64,000 nucleotides of DNA from Ruegeria arenilitoris. GTDB taxonomy: Bacteria; Pseudomonadota; Alphaproteobacteria; Rhodobacterales; Rhodobacteraceae. The stretch spans positions 434,001 through 498,000 of the forward strand of contig NZ_WPYP01000001.1 in the NCBI RefSeq assembly GCF_013030985.1, given 5' to 3'. Shown here in pieces: positions 51,578-61,270 of the stretch (positions are counted from its first letter, which is position 1; the number at the start of each line of letters is the position of its first letter). Below the pieces are notes generated by a model, which was given only the letters and a program-made list of their open reading frames with translations, was not told the DNA's origin and made no database searches. Position numbers and translations under genes: made by a program.

Positions 51578-52749
51578 TGCGCAAAGTTTCGATTTTTGGT
51601 GCGACCGGCTCGATCGGGCAGAACACCATTGATCTGATCGACCGGGACCCGTCGGCTTATGATGTTGTGGCGCTGACCGGTGGGGCAAATATTGAAAAGC
51701 TGGCCGAAGATGCACGCCGCCTGAACGCTGACGTGGCCGTGACCGCGCATGAGGATCGGCTTGAGGATTTGCGCGCCGCTCTGTCCGGCAGCGGTGTCGA
51801 GGCTGCGGCGGGGCAGGTGGCCCTGACTGAGGCCGCGGCGCGGCCCGCCGATTGGGTCATGTCCGCCATTGTCGGGGCTGCAGGGCTTCCGCCGGGGCTT
51901 GAGGCGCTGAAACAGGGTGCGACGCTTGCGTTGGCCAACAAGGAAACGCTGGTCTGCGCCGGGGCGCTGGTGCTGGACACTGCGCGGACGCATAACGCGC
52001 GCCTTCTGCCAGTGGACAGCGAACATTCGGCGGTGTTTCAGGCTCTGGTCGGCGAAGACATGGCCGCCGTCGAGCGGATCATCATCACTGCCAGCGGTGG
52101 CGCTTTCCGCGATTGGCCGCTGAGTGATCTGGTCAGCGCCACGGTCGAGCAGGCTTCGAACCACCCGAACTGGAATATGGGGCAGCGGATCACCATCGAC
52201 AGCGCCTCGATGTTCAACAAGGCGTTGGAGCTGATTGAAACCAAAGAGTTCTTTGGGGTTTCTCCAGATCAGATCGAAGTGCTTGTTCATCCAGAATCCA
52301 TCGTGCATTCGCTGGTCGGCTTCAACGACGGGGCAGTCATGGCCCATATGGGCGCACCCGACATGCGCCACGCGATCGGCTATGCCTTGCATTGGCCGGA
52401 ACGGCGCGATCTGCCGGTCGAACGTCTGAACCTCGCCAAACTGGGACAGCTGCGCTTTCAGGAGCCGGATGAGGCACGCTACCCGGCCTTGCGCCTGGCC
52501 CGCAACGTGATGCAGCGGGGCGGCCTGTCCGGTGCCGTATTCAACGCCGCCAAAGAGCGTGCCTTGGATCACTTTATCGCGCGTCGTGTCGGTTTTCTCG
52601 AAATGGCTGATATTGTCGAGACCGTTCTGAACAGGTTCGAGGCGGCAGACGGCCTTCTTGATGCACCATTGGACCTTGATAACGTGCTGCAAACGGACCA
52701 TCTGGCACGTAAGTGGGCCGATGAGGTCGCCTTCCAGTCAGCAGGATAA
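51577..52749 (+). CDS. dxr: 1-deoxy-D-xylulose 5-phosphate reductoisomerase
   Basis: The 390-residue enzyme makes MEP for isoprenoids. It shows the NADPH site GATGSIGQNTIDLI, then ALANKETLVCAG, PVDSEHSA and WNMGQRITIDSA. The start at 51577 (TGATG overlap with cdsA) gives MRKVSIFGATGS; a long open frame upstream is only a cdsA shadow. Confidence 0.97.
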   Translation: MRKVSIFGATGSIGQNTIDLIDRDPSAYDVVALTGGANIEKLAEDARRLNADVAVTAHEDRLEDLRAALSGSGVEAAAGQVALTEAAARPADWVMSAIVGAAGLPPGLEALKQGATLALANKETLVCAGALVLDTARTHNARLLPVDSEHSAVFQALVGEDMAAVERIIITASGGAFRDWPLSDLVSATVEQASNHPNWNMGQRITIDSASMFNKALELIETKEFFGVSPDQIEVLVHPESIVHSLVGFNDGAVMAHMGAPDMRHAIGYALHWPERRDLPVERLNLAKLGQLRFQEPDEARYPALRLARNVMQRGGLSGAVFNAAKERALDHFIARRVGFLEMADIVETVLNRFEAADGLLDAPLDLDNVLQTDHLARKWADEVAFQSAG

Positions 52750-52753
52750 AAAC

Positions 52754-54106
52754 TTGGACCCAATCTCTCTGATCCCTCAATTCGGCAACCTGTTGTATAC
52801 CATCTTTGCCTTCGTCATCGCGCTGTCCGTCATCGTCGCGGTGCATGAATACGGCCACTATATCGTGGGTCGGTGGTCCGGCATCCATGCCGAAGTATTC
52901 TCGATCGGGTTTGGTCCGGTGCTGTGGAGCCGGGTCGACAAGCGCGGCACCCGCTGGCAGATCGCCGCGCTGCCATTTGGCGGATATGTCAAGTTTCTGG
53001 GCGATTCCAACGCTGCCTCCGGCAAGGACGAAGAGGCAATGCAGGAGATCACCGAGCAAAGCCCCGAAGAGTTGCGCCGCACCATGCATGGTGCGCCGTT
53101 ATGGGCGCGGGCGGCCACGGTTGCCGCTGGTCCGGCGTTCAACTTTGTGATGTCCATTCTGGTGTTTGGCCTGATCTTCTTTTCTCAGGGCGTGACCCGG
53201 GAACCTTTGACCGTTGGTAAACTGTACCCTCTGCCGGGTACGGAACAACAACTTCAGGATGGCGATGAGATCGTGGCCATCGCTGGTGTTCCGGTGCCGG
53301 ATTTCGATGAGCAGGGGGCCTGGTCCGATTTCACCGACGCGCTGCCGGTTGAGCGCGCACTGGATTACACGGTTATCCGCGACGGGCAGACGATGGATGT
53401 GTCCGGCCCCTGGCTGTTCCCGCCACTGATTCAACAGGTTGCCCCGCGCAGTGCCGCGATGGATATCGACCTGAAATCCGGCGATGTCATCACGGCCATC
53501 AACGGAGAACCGGTTTTTGCCTTCGAGCAGCTCAAGGAACATGTGGAAGGCTCGGACGGTAAGGTTCTGCTGCTGGATGTCTGGCGCGACGGGGCCGAGC
53601 TTGAATTCGCGCTGGCCCCACGACGCACTGATGAGCCGCAACCCGAAGGCGGGTTCGTGACCCATTGGCGCATCGGAATTGTTGGTGGGATGGCCCTGGA
53701 ACCCGCGACCGAACCCGCGGGCCTTATGGCATCCCTGTCCGGAGGTGTGCAGCAAACCTGGCGTATCATCGACGGGTCACTGTCGGGCGTCTGGCACATG
53801 GTTACCGGTGCGATCAGCACCTGCAACATGTCTGGACCCATCGGTATCGCCGAAACCTCTGGTGCAATGGCCAGTCAGGGGGCGCAGAGCTTTATCTTCT
53901 TCATCGCGGTTCTGTCGACCGCCGTGGGCTTGCTGAACCTGTTTCCGATTCCGGCGCTGGACGGCGGCCATCTGGTTTTTTACGCCTACGAGGCCGTCGC
54001 GGGCAAACCGCCCAGCGACGGCGTACTGCGGGTGCTGATGGGAGTGGGCGTATCTCTGATCCTTGGGTTGATGATCTTTTCGGTAACGAACGATCTGTTC
54101 TGCTGA
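52754..54106 (+). CDS. rseP: RIP metalloprotease RseP
   Basis: The 450-residue membrane protease cleaves anti-sigma factors and signal peptides within the membrane. The zinc motif is HEYGH near the N-terminus, the second motif is NLFPIPALDGGH, and two PDZ domains lie between (the second around APRSAAMDIDLKSGDVI). I choose TTG at 52754 with AGCAGGA upstream, since LDPISLIPQFG parallels the usual MDFISLIPQFG. An ATG at 52721 would overlap dxr by 29 bases. Confidence 0.93.
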   Translation: MDPISLIPQFGNLLYTIFAFVIALSVIVAVHEYGHYIVGRWSGIHAEVFSIGFGPVLWSRVDKRGTRWQIAALPFGGYVKFLGDSNAASGKDEEAMQEITEQSPEELRRTMHGAPLWARAATVAAGPAFNFVMSILVFGLIFFSQGVTREPLTVGKLYPLPGTEQQLQDGDEIVAIAGVPVPDFDEQGAWSDFTDALPVERALDYTVIRDGQTMDVSGPWLFPPLIQQVAPRSAAMDIDLKSGDVITAINGEPVFAFEQLKEHVEGSDGKVLLLDVWRDGAELEFALAPRRTDEPQPEGGFVTHWRIGIVGGMALEPATEPAGLMASLSGGVQQTWRIIDGSLSGVWHMVTGAISTCNMSGPIGIAETSGAMASQGAQSFIFFIAVLSTAVGLLNLFPIPALDGGHLVFYAYEAVAGKPPSDGVLRVLMGVGVSLILGLMIFSVTNDLFC

Positions 54107-54197
54107 TTGTGGCGTTCGCCACATGAAAATGTCGCAATTCCGCCCCAATTGGAGCGTAGTTTTTTCGGGCAAAATACTAGCCGTATCAGAGGTTGTG

Positions 54198-54326
54198 ATG
54201 ACAAAGGCCCTGCGTAAATCCGCTGAAAGTGTTGGGTACCTGTTCGTTTTGAACTGGGATATGCTGCTGTTTTTCGGCGTCACCGCCGTAGCAATGGGTG
54301 GATGGGCCTATCTGATCACGATGTGA
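54198..54326 (+). CDS. Small membrane protein (42 aa), unknown function
   Basis: It starts MTKALRKSAESVGYLFVLNW and has a single transmembrane helix (about 20-40). AGAGG stands 6 bases before the ATG. It lies between rseP and a strong terminator before bamA, so it seems to be the last gene of the frr-rseP transcript or a separate small unit. No family was recognised. Confidence 0.6.
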   Translation: MTKALRKSAESVGYLFVLNWDMLLFFGVTAVAMGGWAYLITM

Positions 54327-54357
54327 TTCTCGGAACCTGTTGTGAAAACCACACGAG

Positions 54358-54386
54358 GCGGCCCAAGCGGCCGCTTTCTTTTTTGG
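54358..54386 (+). terminator. Intrinsic terminator upstream of bamA
   Basis: GCGGCC-CAAGC-GGCCGC followed by TTTCTTTTTT lies 32 bases after the 42-residue gene. Confidence 0.85.
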
Positions 54387-54454
54387 TCTTTTGACAAGAA
54401 TTAATAATCTCGCTACTCAGCTATAAAGTCCAAAAAAATTGGGTAGTGAAAAGT

Positions 54455-56815
54455 ATGACTAATAGGCGAGGCGCGGGCACATCCTGCGGGGGACAAAAGC
54501 CGGAAAACAAGATTTTGTGGCGGTCACTAACGTTTATTTTCCTTCTGACATTGGTAAGTTTCCTGCCTGTACCGCAGGCCGCATGGGCGCAGACCTTTGT
54601 CATCAATTCGTTTGACGTCGAAGGCAACCGACGCATCGAAACCTCGACCATTATCGCGCGTACGGGGATAGAACCGGGGCAGTCTGTGACTGCCGGTGAA
54701 TTGAACGATGCCTATCAGCGTTTGCTTGACAGTGGTGTTTTTGAGACAGTCGAACTGACCCCGCGCGGCAATACGCTGCTGATCGAGGTCGAGGAATATC
54801 CGACGATCAACCAGATCAGCATCGAGGGTAACCAGCGGGTCAAGGACGACGTGCTGCTCGAGGCCATCACCTCTGAGCCACGACGCGTCTTTACACCTCA
54901 GGTCGCCGAAACCGATGCGGATCTGATCGCCGAGATCTACTCGGCCCAGGGTCGAGTGTCTGCCACGGTCATCCCGCGCATCATCCGCCGCAGCGACAAC
55001 CGGGTCGATCTGGTTTTCGAAGTCGCCGAAGGCACTACGATCGAGGTCGAGCGCGTCAGCTTTGTCGGCAACCGCGCCTTTTCCGATCGTCGACTGCGCC
55101 GGGTTCTGGAAACCAAGCAGGCGAACATTCTGAGGACTTTCCTCAGAGGTGATACATTCATCGCCGACCGGATCGAGTTCGACAAACAGGTCATTCGGGA
55201 CTTCTACCTGTCCCGCGGCTATGTGGACTTCCGGATCAACAGCGCGAATGTTGAGTTCACCCGTGAGCGCGACGCCTTTTTCCTGGTGATGAACATCACC
55301 GAAGGCCAGAAATTTTCGTTCGGACAAATCAGCACGGTCAGCGAGATCCCGGGGGTGGACCCGGCGCCGTATCAGGCAGCGCTGAAGATCAAGCCGGGCG
55401 TAACCTATACGCCGTCTCTGGTCGAAAACTCGATTGCTCGGATGGAACGTTTGGGGATTCGGCAGGGTGTCGATTTTCTGCGGGTCGAACCCCGCGTGAC
55501 CCGGAACGCGCGTGATCTGACGTTGGATGTTCAATTCGTGCTGACCCGCGGACCGCGCATCTTTGTTGAGCGGATCGATATCGAGGGCAACACAACGACG
55601 CTGGACCGTGTGATCCGCCGGCAGTTCGACACGGTTGAAGGTGACCCCTTCAATCCGCGTGAGATCCGCCAGGCCGCCGAGCGTATTCGTGCGCTGGGGT
55701 TCTTTGCAGTGGCCGATGTCGAGCCGCGTGAAGGGTCCTCACCCAGCCAGGTGATTGTGGACGTTGACGTCGAAGAGCAACCGACCGGCTCGCTGAGCCT
55801 GGGTGGTAGCTACTCGGTCTCTGATGGTTTCGGGATCGCGATCGGTCTGCGGGAAACCAACTTCCTGGGGCGTGGGCAAACGGTTGGACTGAACCTGTCG
55901 ACTGCACAGGATGCCGAGCAGTACACGCTGAGCTTTACCGAGCCTTATCTTCTGGGGCGCAAACTGCGCTTCGATCTGGGGCTGGGTCTGGCTTCGACCA
56001 ACTCGAGCTTTGCCAGCTATGACACCGAGACGCTGTTCTTCCGCCCACAGCTGAGCTACGCCATTGGTGAGCTGTCTTCGCTGCGGTTGCGCTATAACTG
56101 GGAAAACAGCGAAATGACCCAGCAGGATGATCAGGTCAACGGCGCGGTCATTTCCTCGGAAATCGCTCAGGGCGAGCGTTCAACCAGTTCCTTGGGCGTA
56201 TCCTATGTGTATGACAGCCGTCTGGGTGGCCTGAACCCGAATGCAGGTGTTCTGTTCGAAGCGGGCATTGATGCGGCCGGGCTGGGTGGAGACAATGAGT
56301 TCTACAAAACCACCGCCCGCGGTATCGCCCAGACCCGTGTTTGGAACGAAGAGGTCGTTCTGCGCGCAACTGTCGAAGTGGGTGCTCTGCACTGGCGCGG
56401 CAATGACTTCAGCCGCACCCTGGACCGCTTTGTTCTTGGCCCCAACACCTTCCGCGGGTTCGAACCGGCCGGTATCGGCCCACGTGACCTGTCTAACGGT
56501 CAGGATGACGCGATTGGGGGCAACTATTATTGGGTTGCACGTCTGGAGTCGGACTTCCCGCTGGGGCTTCCCGAGGAACTGGGACTGCGCGGCGGCGTGT
56601 TCTATGACTTCGGCAACCTCTACAATATCGACGACGTCAACACGGCCGGCGCGGATATTGTTGGTGCAGATGGTTCGATCCGTCACGTGATCGGTGTCTC
56701 GGTTCTGTGGGAAACGCCATTCGGACCGCTGCGTTTCAACTTCTCGCAGGCGTTGAAGAAAGAAGACTTCGACAAAGAACAGAACTTTGACCTGACGGTT
56801 CAGGCCCGGTTCTGA
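54455..56815 (+). CDS. bamA: Outer-membrane protein assembly factor BamA
   Basis: The 786-residue protein has a signal peptide (to about residue 45, ending AWAQ), five POTRA repeats (for example FVINSFDVEGNRRIETSTI and VERIDIEGNTTTLDRVIRR), and a 16-strand barrel ending in the outer-membrane signature VQARF. FRGFEPAGIGPRD holds the conserved (V/I/F)RGF loop. It inserts barrel proteins into the outer membrane. ATG 54455 is preferred to GTG 54446. skp follows by 6 bases. Confidence 0.96.
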   Translation: MTNRRGAGTSCGGQKPENKILWRSLTFIFLLTLVSFLPVPQAAWAQTFVINSFDVEGNRRIETSTIIARTGIEPGQSVTAGELNDAYQRLLDSGVFETVELTPRGNTLLIEVEEYPTINQISIEGNQRVKDDVLLEAITSEPRRVFTPQVAETDADLIAEIYSAQGRVSATVIPRIIRRSDNRVDLVFEVAEGTTIEVERVSFVGNRAFSDRRLRRVLETKQANILRTFLRGDTFIADRIEFDKQVIRDFYLSRGYVDFRINSANVEFTRERDAFFLVMNITEGQKFSFGQISTVSEIPGVDPAPYQAALKIKPGVTYTPSLVENSIARMERLGIRQGVDFLRVEPRVTRNARDLTLDVQFVLTRGPRIFVERIDIEGNTTTLDRVIRRQFDTVEGDPFNPREIRQAAERIRALGFFAVADVEPREGSSPSQVIVDVDVEEQPTGSLSLGGSYSVSDGFGIAIGLRETNFLGRGQTVGLNLSTAQDAEQYTLSFTEPYLLGRKLRFDLGLGLASTNSSFASYDTETLFFRPQLSYAIGELSSLRLRYNWENSEMTQQDDQVNGAVISSEIAQGERSTSSLGVSYVYDSRLGGLNPNAGVLFEAGIDAAGLGGDNEFYKTTARGIAQTRVWNEEVVLRATVEVGALHWRGNDFSRTLDRFVLGPNTFRGFEPAGIGPRDLSNGQDDAIGGNYYWVARLESDFPLGLPEELGLRGGVFYDFGNLYNIDDVNTAGADIVGADGSIRHVIGVSVLWETPFGPLRFNFSQALKKEDFDKEQNFDLTVQARF

Positions 56816-56821
56816 TCCTAA

Positions 56822-57406
56822 ATGGTGATACGTGTGTTCATGAAACTGCAGGGCCCTTTTCGGGCCCTGTGTGTTTTTCTGGCCTTTGCCTGTGCGGCCC
56901 CGGCCTTGGCGCAGCAACTGGGCGTGCCCCAGAGCAGCGTTGTGACCCTGTCCAGCGAGCGGCTGTTCTCTGACTCGGCCTTTGGCCAGCGTATCCTGCG
57001 CGAAATCGAGGCCGAAGGTATCCTGCTGGGCGAGGAAAACGAGCGGATCGTGGCCGAACTGAGCCGGGAAGAAAAGCTTTTGACAGAACAGCGCGCGACC
57101 ATGACAGCGGATGAATTCCGCCCTCTGGCCGATGCGTTTGATGAAAAGGTCCAATCCCACCGCGAAGGGCAGCGCGCCAAGCTGGACGCACTGGCACGCC
57201 GCAGCGAAGAGGCCCGGCAGAGGTTCTTTGAACTGGTGCAGCCGGTTCTGATAGACCTGCTGCGCGAATCCGGGGCGTCGATCATTATTGAGCGATCCAG
57301 TGTTTTTCTCAGCTCGGACCGTACCGACATCACCGATGCGGCCATTTCCCGGATCGACGCGGTGATCGGCGATGGCAGCACCCTTGAAAACGAGGCCAGC
57401 GAATAG
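56822..57406 (+). CDS. Skp/OmpH-family periplasmic chaperone
   Basis: The 194-residue protein has a signal peptide (ending APALAQ) and long charged helices ([39 protein letters not shown]) typical of the jellyfish-shaped OmpH family. The C-terminal core segment is [17 protein letters not shown]. It carries unfolded outer-membrane proteins to BamA. ATG 56822 lies 6 bases after bamA; Met7 at 56840 is an alternative. A terminator-like hairpin lies within the signal-peptide codons. Confidence 0.9.
   Translation: MVIRVFMKLQGPFRALCVFLAFACAAPALAQQLGVPQSSVVTLSSERLFSDSAFGQRILREIEAEGILLGEENERIVAELSREEKLLTEQRATMTADEFRPLADAFDEKVQSHREGQRAKLDALARRSEEARQRFFELVQPVLIDLLRESGASIIIERSSVFLSSDRTDITDAAISRIDAVIGDGSTLENEASE
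56849..56869 (+). terminator. Terminator-like hairpin inside the start of the skp gene
   Basis: CAGGGCCC-TTTTC-GGGCCCTG is a perfect 8-bp stem, followed by TGTGTTTTTCT. It lies in codons 10-16 of the skp gene. It may end part of the bamA transcripts. Confidence 0.4.
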
Positions 57407-57477
57407 GTTTGCTTGCCCTTACGGCGCGGTATTGCTACCACGCCGCAAACAGATATCCAGAACGGGACAACGACACT

Positions 57478-57951
57478 ATGAGCACGGAAACCAAAAGCGC
57501 CGACATTCAGCTGATTCAGCGGATATTGCCGCATCGCTATCCGTTTCTGCTGGTCGATAAGGTGGTTGATATCTCGGGCTATCAGTCGGCTGTTGGCATC
57601 AAGAACGTCACCATGAACGAGCCGCATTTCCAGGGCCATTTTCCCGGCACTCCGATCATGCCGGGCGTTACCATTGTCGAGGCAATGGCGCAAACCGCGG
57701 GCGTGATGCTGGGTGTGGGCATGGATGTGATCGACAGCGAGCTGCTGATCTACTTCATGAATATCGACAAGTGCAAATTCCGCCGCAAGGTGATCCCGGG
57801 CGACGTGCTTGAGATGCACGTGGAAACCGTGCGCGGCAAGAAAGGTGGCAAGATTTTCAAGTTCAGCGGCAAAGCGACCGTTGAAGGCGAGATCGCAGCC
57901 GAGGCCGAATTCTCGGCTTATGTCGATTGGGACATGGAAAAAACAACATGA
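57478..57951 (+). CDS. fabZ: 3-hydroxyacyl-ACP dehydratase FabZ
   Basis: The 157-residue enzyme dehydrates hydroxyacyl-ACP in fatty acid synthesis. The hot-dog fold signature is [11 protein letters not shown], with catalytic His in [12 protein letters not shown] and Glu in VEAMAQ. The ATG at 57478 gives the normal start [11 protein letters not shown]. It overlaps lpxA as ATGA; both compete for hydroxyacyl-ACP. Confidence 0.96.
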   Translation: MSTETKSADIQLIQRILPHRYPFLLVDKVVDISGYQSAVGIKNVTMNEPHFQGHFPGTPIMPGVTIVEAMAQTAGVMLGVGMDVIDSELLIYFMNIDKCKFRRKVIPGDVLEMHVETVRGKKGGKIFKFSGKATVEGEIAAEAEFSAYVDWDMEKTT

Positions 57952-58733
57952 GCGGCATCCACCCAAGCGCAATAATCGAAGACGGCGCGCAGATCGGCGA
58001 AGGCTGCATCGTCGGGCCGTTCTGTTATGTCGGCGCGCAGGTCAAGCTAGGCGATCGGGTTGAGCTGAAATCCCATGTTGTGGTGACCGGAGATACAGCG
58101 ATCGGCGACGAAACTGTGATCTTCAATTTCTCGGTGATCGGAGAAATTCCGCAGGACCTGAAATTCGGTGGCGAAGATACGCGGCTGGAGATCGGCAAGC
58201 GCAACCGCATCCGGGAACATGTGACGGTCAATACCGGCACCGAAGGCGGCGGTGGAGTGACCCGGATCGGTGACGATTGTCTGCTGATGGCCGGTGTCCA
58301 CGTGGCGCATGACGTTCAGATCGGCAATCGGGTGATTATGGTCAACCATGCCGGTGCGGCGGGGCATTGCGTCATCGAAGATGACGTGATCGTCGGCGGC
58401 ATCTCGGGCCTGCACCAATGGGTGCGCGTGGGTCGTGGCGCAATCATCGGCGCGCTGACCATGGTTCCGAATGACGTGATCCCGTATGGACTGGTGCAGG
58501 CTCCGCGTGGCGAATTGGATGGTCTGAATCTGGTTGGTCTGAAACGCAAGGGTGTTTCCCGCGAGGATATATCCGCCTTGCGCGCGGCTTTCCGGGAGTT
58601 GTCCGAGGGCGATGGCACCTTCATGGAACGCGCTCATCGAGTCGGTGCTGGCAACGAAAGCGAATACGTTCAGCGGATCGTGGATTTCGTGACCGGTCAA
58701 TCGGATCGCTCTTTCCTGACACCGAGGAAGTAA
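57948..58733 (+). CDS. lpxA: UDP-N-acetylglucosamine acyltransferase LpxA
   Basis: The 261-residue left-handed beta-helix protein performs the first step of lipid A synthesis. Hexapeptide repeats run from residue 4 ([20 protein letters not shown]) and the catalytic His lies in [19 protein letters not shown]. The overlap with fabZ fixes the start at 57948. Confidence 0.96.
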   Translation: MSGIHPSAIIEDGAQIGEGCIVGPFCYVGAQVKLGDRVELKSHVVVTGDTAIGDETVIFNFSVIGEIPQDLKFGGEDTRLEIGKRNRIREHVTVNTGTEGGGGVTRIGDDCLLMAGVHVAHDVQIGNRVIMVNHAGAAGHCVIEDDVIVGGISGLHQWVRVGRGAIIGALTMVPNDVIPYGLVQAPRGELDGLNLVGLKRKGVSREDISALRAAFRELSEGDGTFMERAHRVGAGNESEYVQRIVDFVTGQSDRSFLTPRK

Positions 58734-58737
58734 ACCG

Positions 58738-59532
58738 ATGCTGGCGCTGATTGCTGGAACGGGCGCGTTGCCGGGCGAAGTGGTAGAGCATCTTTCCGAT
58801 CGTCCGGTAGTCTGTGCGATGGAAGGGTTCACACCCGACACCCTGACTGCGGATATTGTGTTTCCGCTGGAACAGCTTGGCAGTTTCATCGCGGATCTGA
58901 AGGCGCGTGGCGTGACCGAGATCTGCATGGCAGGTGCCGTTCGGCGCCCGCCTATTGATCCCTCACGCATCGACGCCGCGACGATGCCGCTGGTGCCGGT
59001 CCTGCAACAGGCGCTCATGTCCGGCGATGACAGCGCCTTGCGCGCCGTGATCGGCATTTTCGAAGAATCCGGACTGACCGTTCGCGCAGCGCATGAGATT
59101 GCGCCCACATTACTGCCGCAACTTGGCTGTCTGACCGAAGCGCAGCCCTCTGAGGCTGATCTGACCGATGCCGATCGGGCCGCAGGTATCCTCCGAGCCA
59201 TGGGTGCGGCGGATATCGGGCAAGCCTGTGCTGTGTCCAAAGGGCAGGCATTGGCGGTGGAAAGCATCTTTGGCACAGACTGGATGTTGCAGACTTTGAC
59301 CCAACGCCCGGATGCGGGGGGCGGGGTTCTGTTCAAAGCCCCAAAACCGGATCAGGATCGCCGCGCTGATTTGCCGACGATTGGTCCGGGTACGGTGTCC
59401 TCTGCCGTGGCCGCAGGACTGACCGGGATCGTCATCGAAAAGGGTGGTGTGATCGTCCTGCAGCAGGACCGGGTCATCGACGAGTGCAATCGCCTTGGCC
59501 TGTTCCTCTACGTGCGCGAGCGGGCCAGCTGA
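58738..59532 (+). CDS. lpxI: UDP-2,3-diacylglucosamine diphosphatase LpxI
   Basis: The 264-residue protein is the alphaproteobacterial replacement of LpxH. It starts LALIAGTGALPGEVV, with CMAGAVRRPP and GVIVLQQDRVID later. It removes UMP from UDP-diacylglucosamine to give lipid X, the LpxB substrate. It starts 4 bases after lpxA and overlaps lpxB by one base. Confidence 0.94.
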   Translation: MLALIAGTGALPGEVVEHLSDRPVVCAMEGFTPDTLTADIVFPLEQLGSFIADLKARGVTEICMAGAVRRPPIDPSRIDAATMPLVPVLQQALMSGDDSALRAVIGIFEESGLTVRAAHEIAPTLLPQLGCLTEAQPSEADLTDADRAAGILRAMGAADIGQACAVSKGQALAVESIFGTDWMLQTLTQRPDAGGGVLFKAPKPDQDRRADLPTIGPGTVSSAVAAGLTGIVIEKGGVIVLQQDRVIDECNRLGLFLYVRERAS

Positions 59533-60689
59533 TGCGGGTGTTTGTGGTCGCCGGAGAACCTTCGGGCGACCGTTTGGGCGGTGCGCTGATGGAGGGGCTG
59601 CGCAGTCTCGTTCCAGATGTTCAGTTCGACGGCGTTGGCGGCCCCTTGATGCAGGCGCAGGGTTTGGAAAGCCGTTTCCCGATGGCCGAGCTTTCGGTGA
59701 TGGGGTTGGTCGAGGTTCTGCCCAAGTTCTTCCATCTCAAACGCCGGATTGCCGAGACTGCGCAGGCTGTTCTGGACACGCAGCCGGATGTGCTGATCAC
59801 CATCGACAGCCCCGACTTCTCGCTGCGCGTTGCGAAGATCGTCAAGGCGCAGAGCGATATCCGGACGGTACATTACGTGGCCCCCAGTGTCTGGGCGTGG
59901 AGGCCGGGTCGGGCAGACAAGATGGCCAAGGTAATCGATCACGTTCTGGCGCTGCTGCCCTTCGAGCCGCCCTATATGGAGCGCGCTGGCATGGAATGCG
60001 ATTTCGTTGGCCACCCGGTGGCCAGCGAGCCAGTGGCAACTGAAGACGATGTCCGGGAATTCCGCGCCGCCTATGGCCTCGGTGACGCTCCGATCCTACT
60101 GGCTCTGCCGGGCTCGCGCGGAGGAGAAATCGAGCGGTTGGCCCCGGTTTTTGGTGAGGCGCTGAAGCTTTATCTGCAAGACCGGCCGGACGTGCGGGTC
60201 GTGGTGCCAGCTGTGGCGCATATGGTCGAAACCGTTGCGCAGCGCGTGCAAAGCTGGCCGGGCAATCCGGTGGTAGTCGATCCGCGTAACATGCCCTCGG
60301 ACGAGGCGGTCGCCCGGAAGCGGGCTGCCTTTGCGGCGGCAGAGCTGGCGCTGGCGGCTTCGGGCACTGTTTCGCTGGAACTGGCGGCACAGGCAACGCC
60401 GATGGTGATTGCCTATAACCTCAACTGGCTGACGACCCTGATCGCCAAGCGCATGGTCGATCTGGATACCGTGACACTGGTTAATCTGGTGTCGGAAACT
60501 CGAACAGTTCCCGAATGCCTTCTGGATGATTGCCAGCCCGAGAATATTGCGACCGCGTTAAAGCAGGTTTCGGACGCGCCGGATGTCCAACGCGAAGCCA
60601 TGGTAACAACGATGGACCGGCTTGGGCGCGGCGGCGAGGCGCCCGGTCTGCGGGCGGCCAAAGCGGTTTTGTCCCGGATGAACGCATGA
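59532..60689 (+). CDS. lpxB: Lipid-A-disaccharide synthase LpxB
   Basis: The 385-residue glycosyltransferase joins lipid X and UDP-diacylglucosamine. Family marks: VVAGEPSGDRLGGALMEGL, ITIDSPDFSLRVAK, YVAPSVWAWRPGR and LPGSRGGEI. The start at 59532 overlaps the lpxI stop (TGATG). Confidence 0.96.
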   Translation: MRVFVVAGEPSGDRLGGALMEGLRSLVPDVQFDGVGGPLMQAQGLESRFPMAELSVMGLVEVLPKFFHLKRRIAETAQAVLDTQPDVLITIDSPDFSLRVAKIVKAQSDIRTVHYVAPSVWAWRPGRADKMAKVIDHVLALLPFEPPYMERAGMECDFVGHPVASEPVATEDDVREFRAAYGLGDAPILLALPGSRGGEIERLAPVFGEALKLYLQDRPDVRVVVPAVAHMVETVAQRVQSWPGNPVVVDPRNMPSDEAVARKRAAFAAAELALAASGTVSLELAAQATPMVIAYNLNWLTTLIAKRMVDLDTVTLVNLVSETRTVPECLLDDCQPENIATALKQVSDAPDVQREAMVTTMDRLGRGGEAPGLRAAKAVLSRMNA

Positions 60690-61270
60690 TGCTGGACTTT
60701 GCGCTTTTTGGACTGTCGGCCTTTATGGCCCAGGTCCTGACAAATCTGGACAATCTGGCGGCGCTGCTGGCGCTGTCGATGGTTTCGGGGGCAAAGCGGT
60801 CGATCTTTGGGTTCCTGATGGCGCAGGCAATCGTGATCGGTGCGGCGCTTTTGCTGGCGTTAGGGGTCGAGGATGTGGTGCCGCACTGGGCGGGCTATTT
60901 GGGGGTGATCCCGCTGAGTCTTGGCATTCTGGCTCTGATCCGGAGGAGAAGCGGAAAAGAGGCCAAATCAGATCCCAAACTGGAAACCGGGGCGTCGATC
61001 ATCATGATCACGTTGCTGTTCATCAGCCTGTCGATGGACACGTTCGCGGTTCTGGCGCCACTGTTGGCGGATTCGGCCCCCAGTTACCGAACTGCCGGTG
61101 TGATTGGCGCAGCGCTTGCTGCGGCCAGCCTGGCAACAGTCGCCTTGCTGGGGTCAAAAGCGCCTTTCATGAGCGGCGCATTGGCGCGTCGACTGGAGCG
61201 TCTGGTGCCTTACGTGATGATCTGTGCCGGGCTTTATATCCTCAGCAACTCGTGGACGGACGCGGTTTAG
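60686..61270 (+). CDS. Six-TM transporter, LysE/CadD-like
   Basis: The 194-residue protein has about six transmembrane helices, with [15 protein letters not shown] in the first half and [19 protein letters not shown] in the second. The paired Asp-containing segments recall the LysE superfamily, including cadmium and manganese exporters. The substrate is unknown. It overlaps lpxB by 4 bases (start) and the convergent mnmA by 4 bases (end). Confidence 0.7.
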   Translation: MMLDFALFGLSAFMAQVLTNLDNLAALLALSMVSGAKRSIFGFLMAQAIVIGAALLLALGVEDVVPHWAGYLGVIPLSLGILALIRRRSGKEAKSDPKLETGASIIMITLLFISLSMDTFAVLAPLLADSAPSYRTAGVIGAALAAASLATVALLGSKAPFMSGALARRLERLVPYVMICAGLYILSNSWTDAV

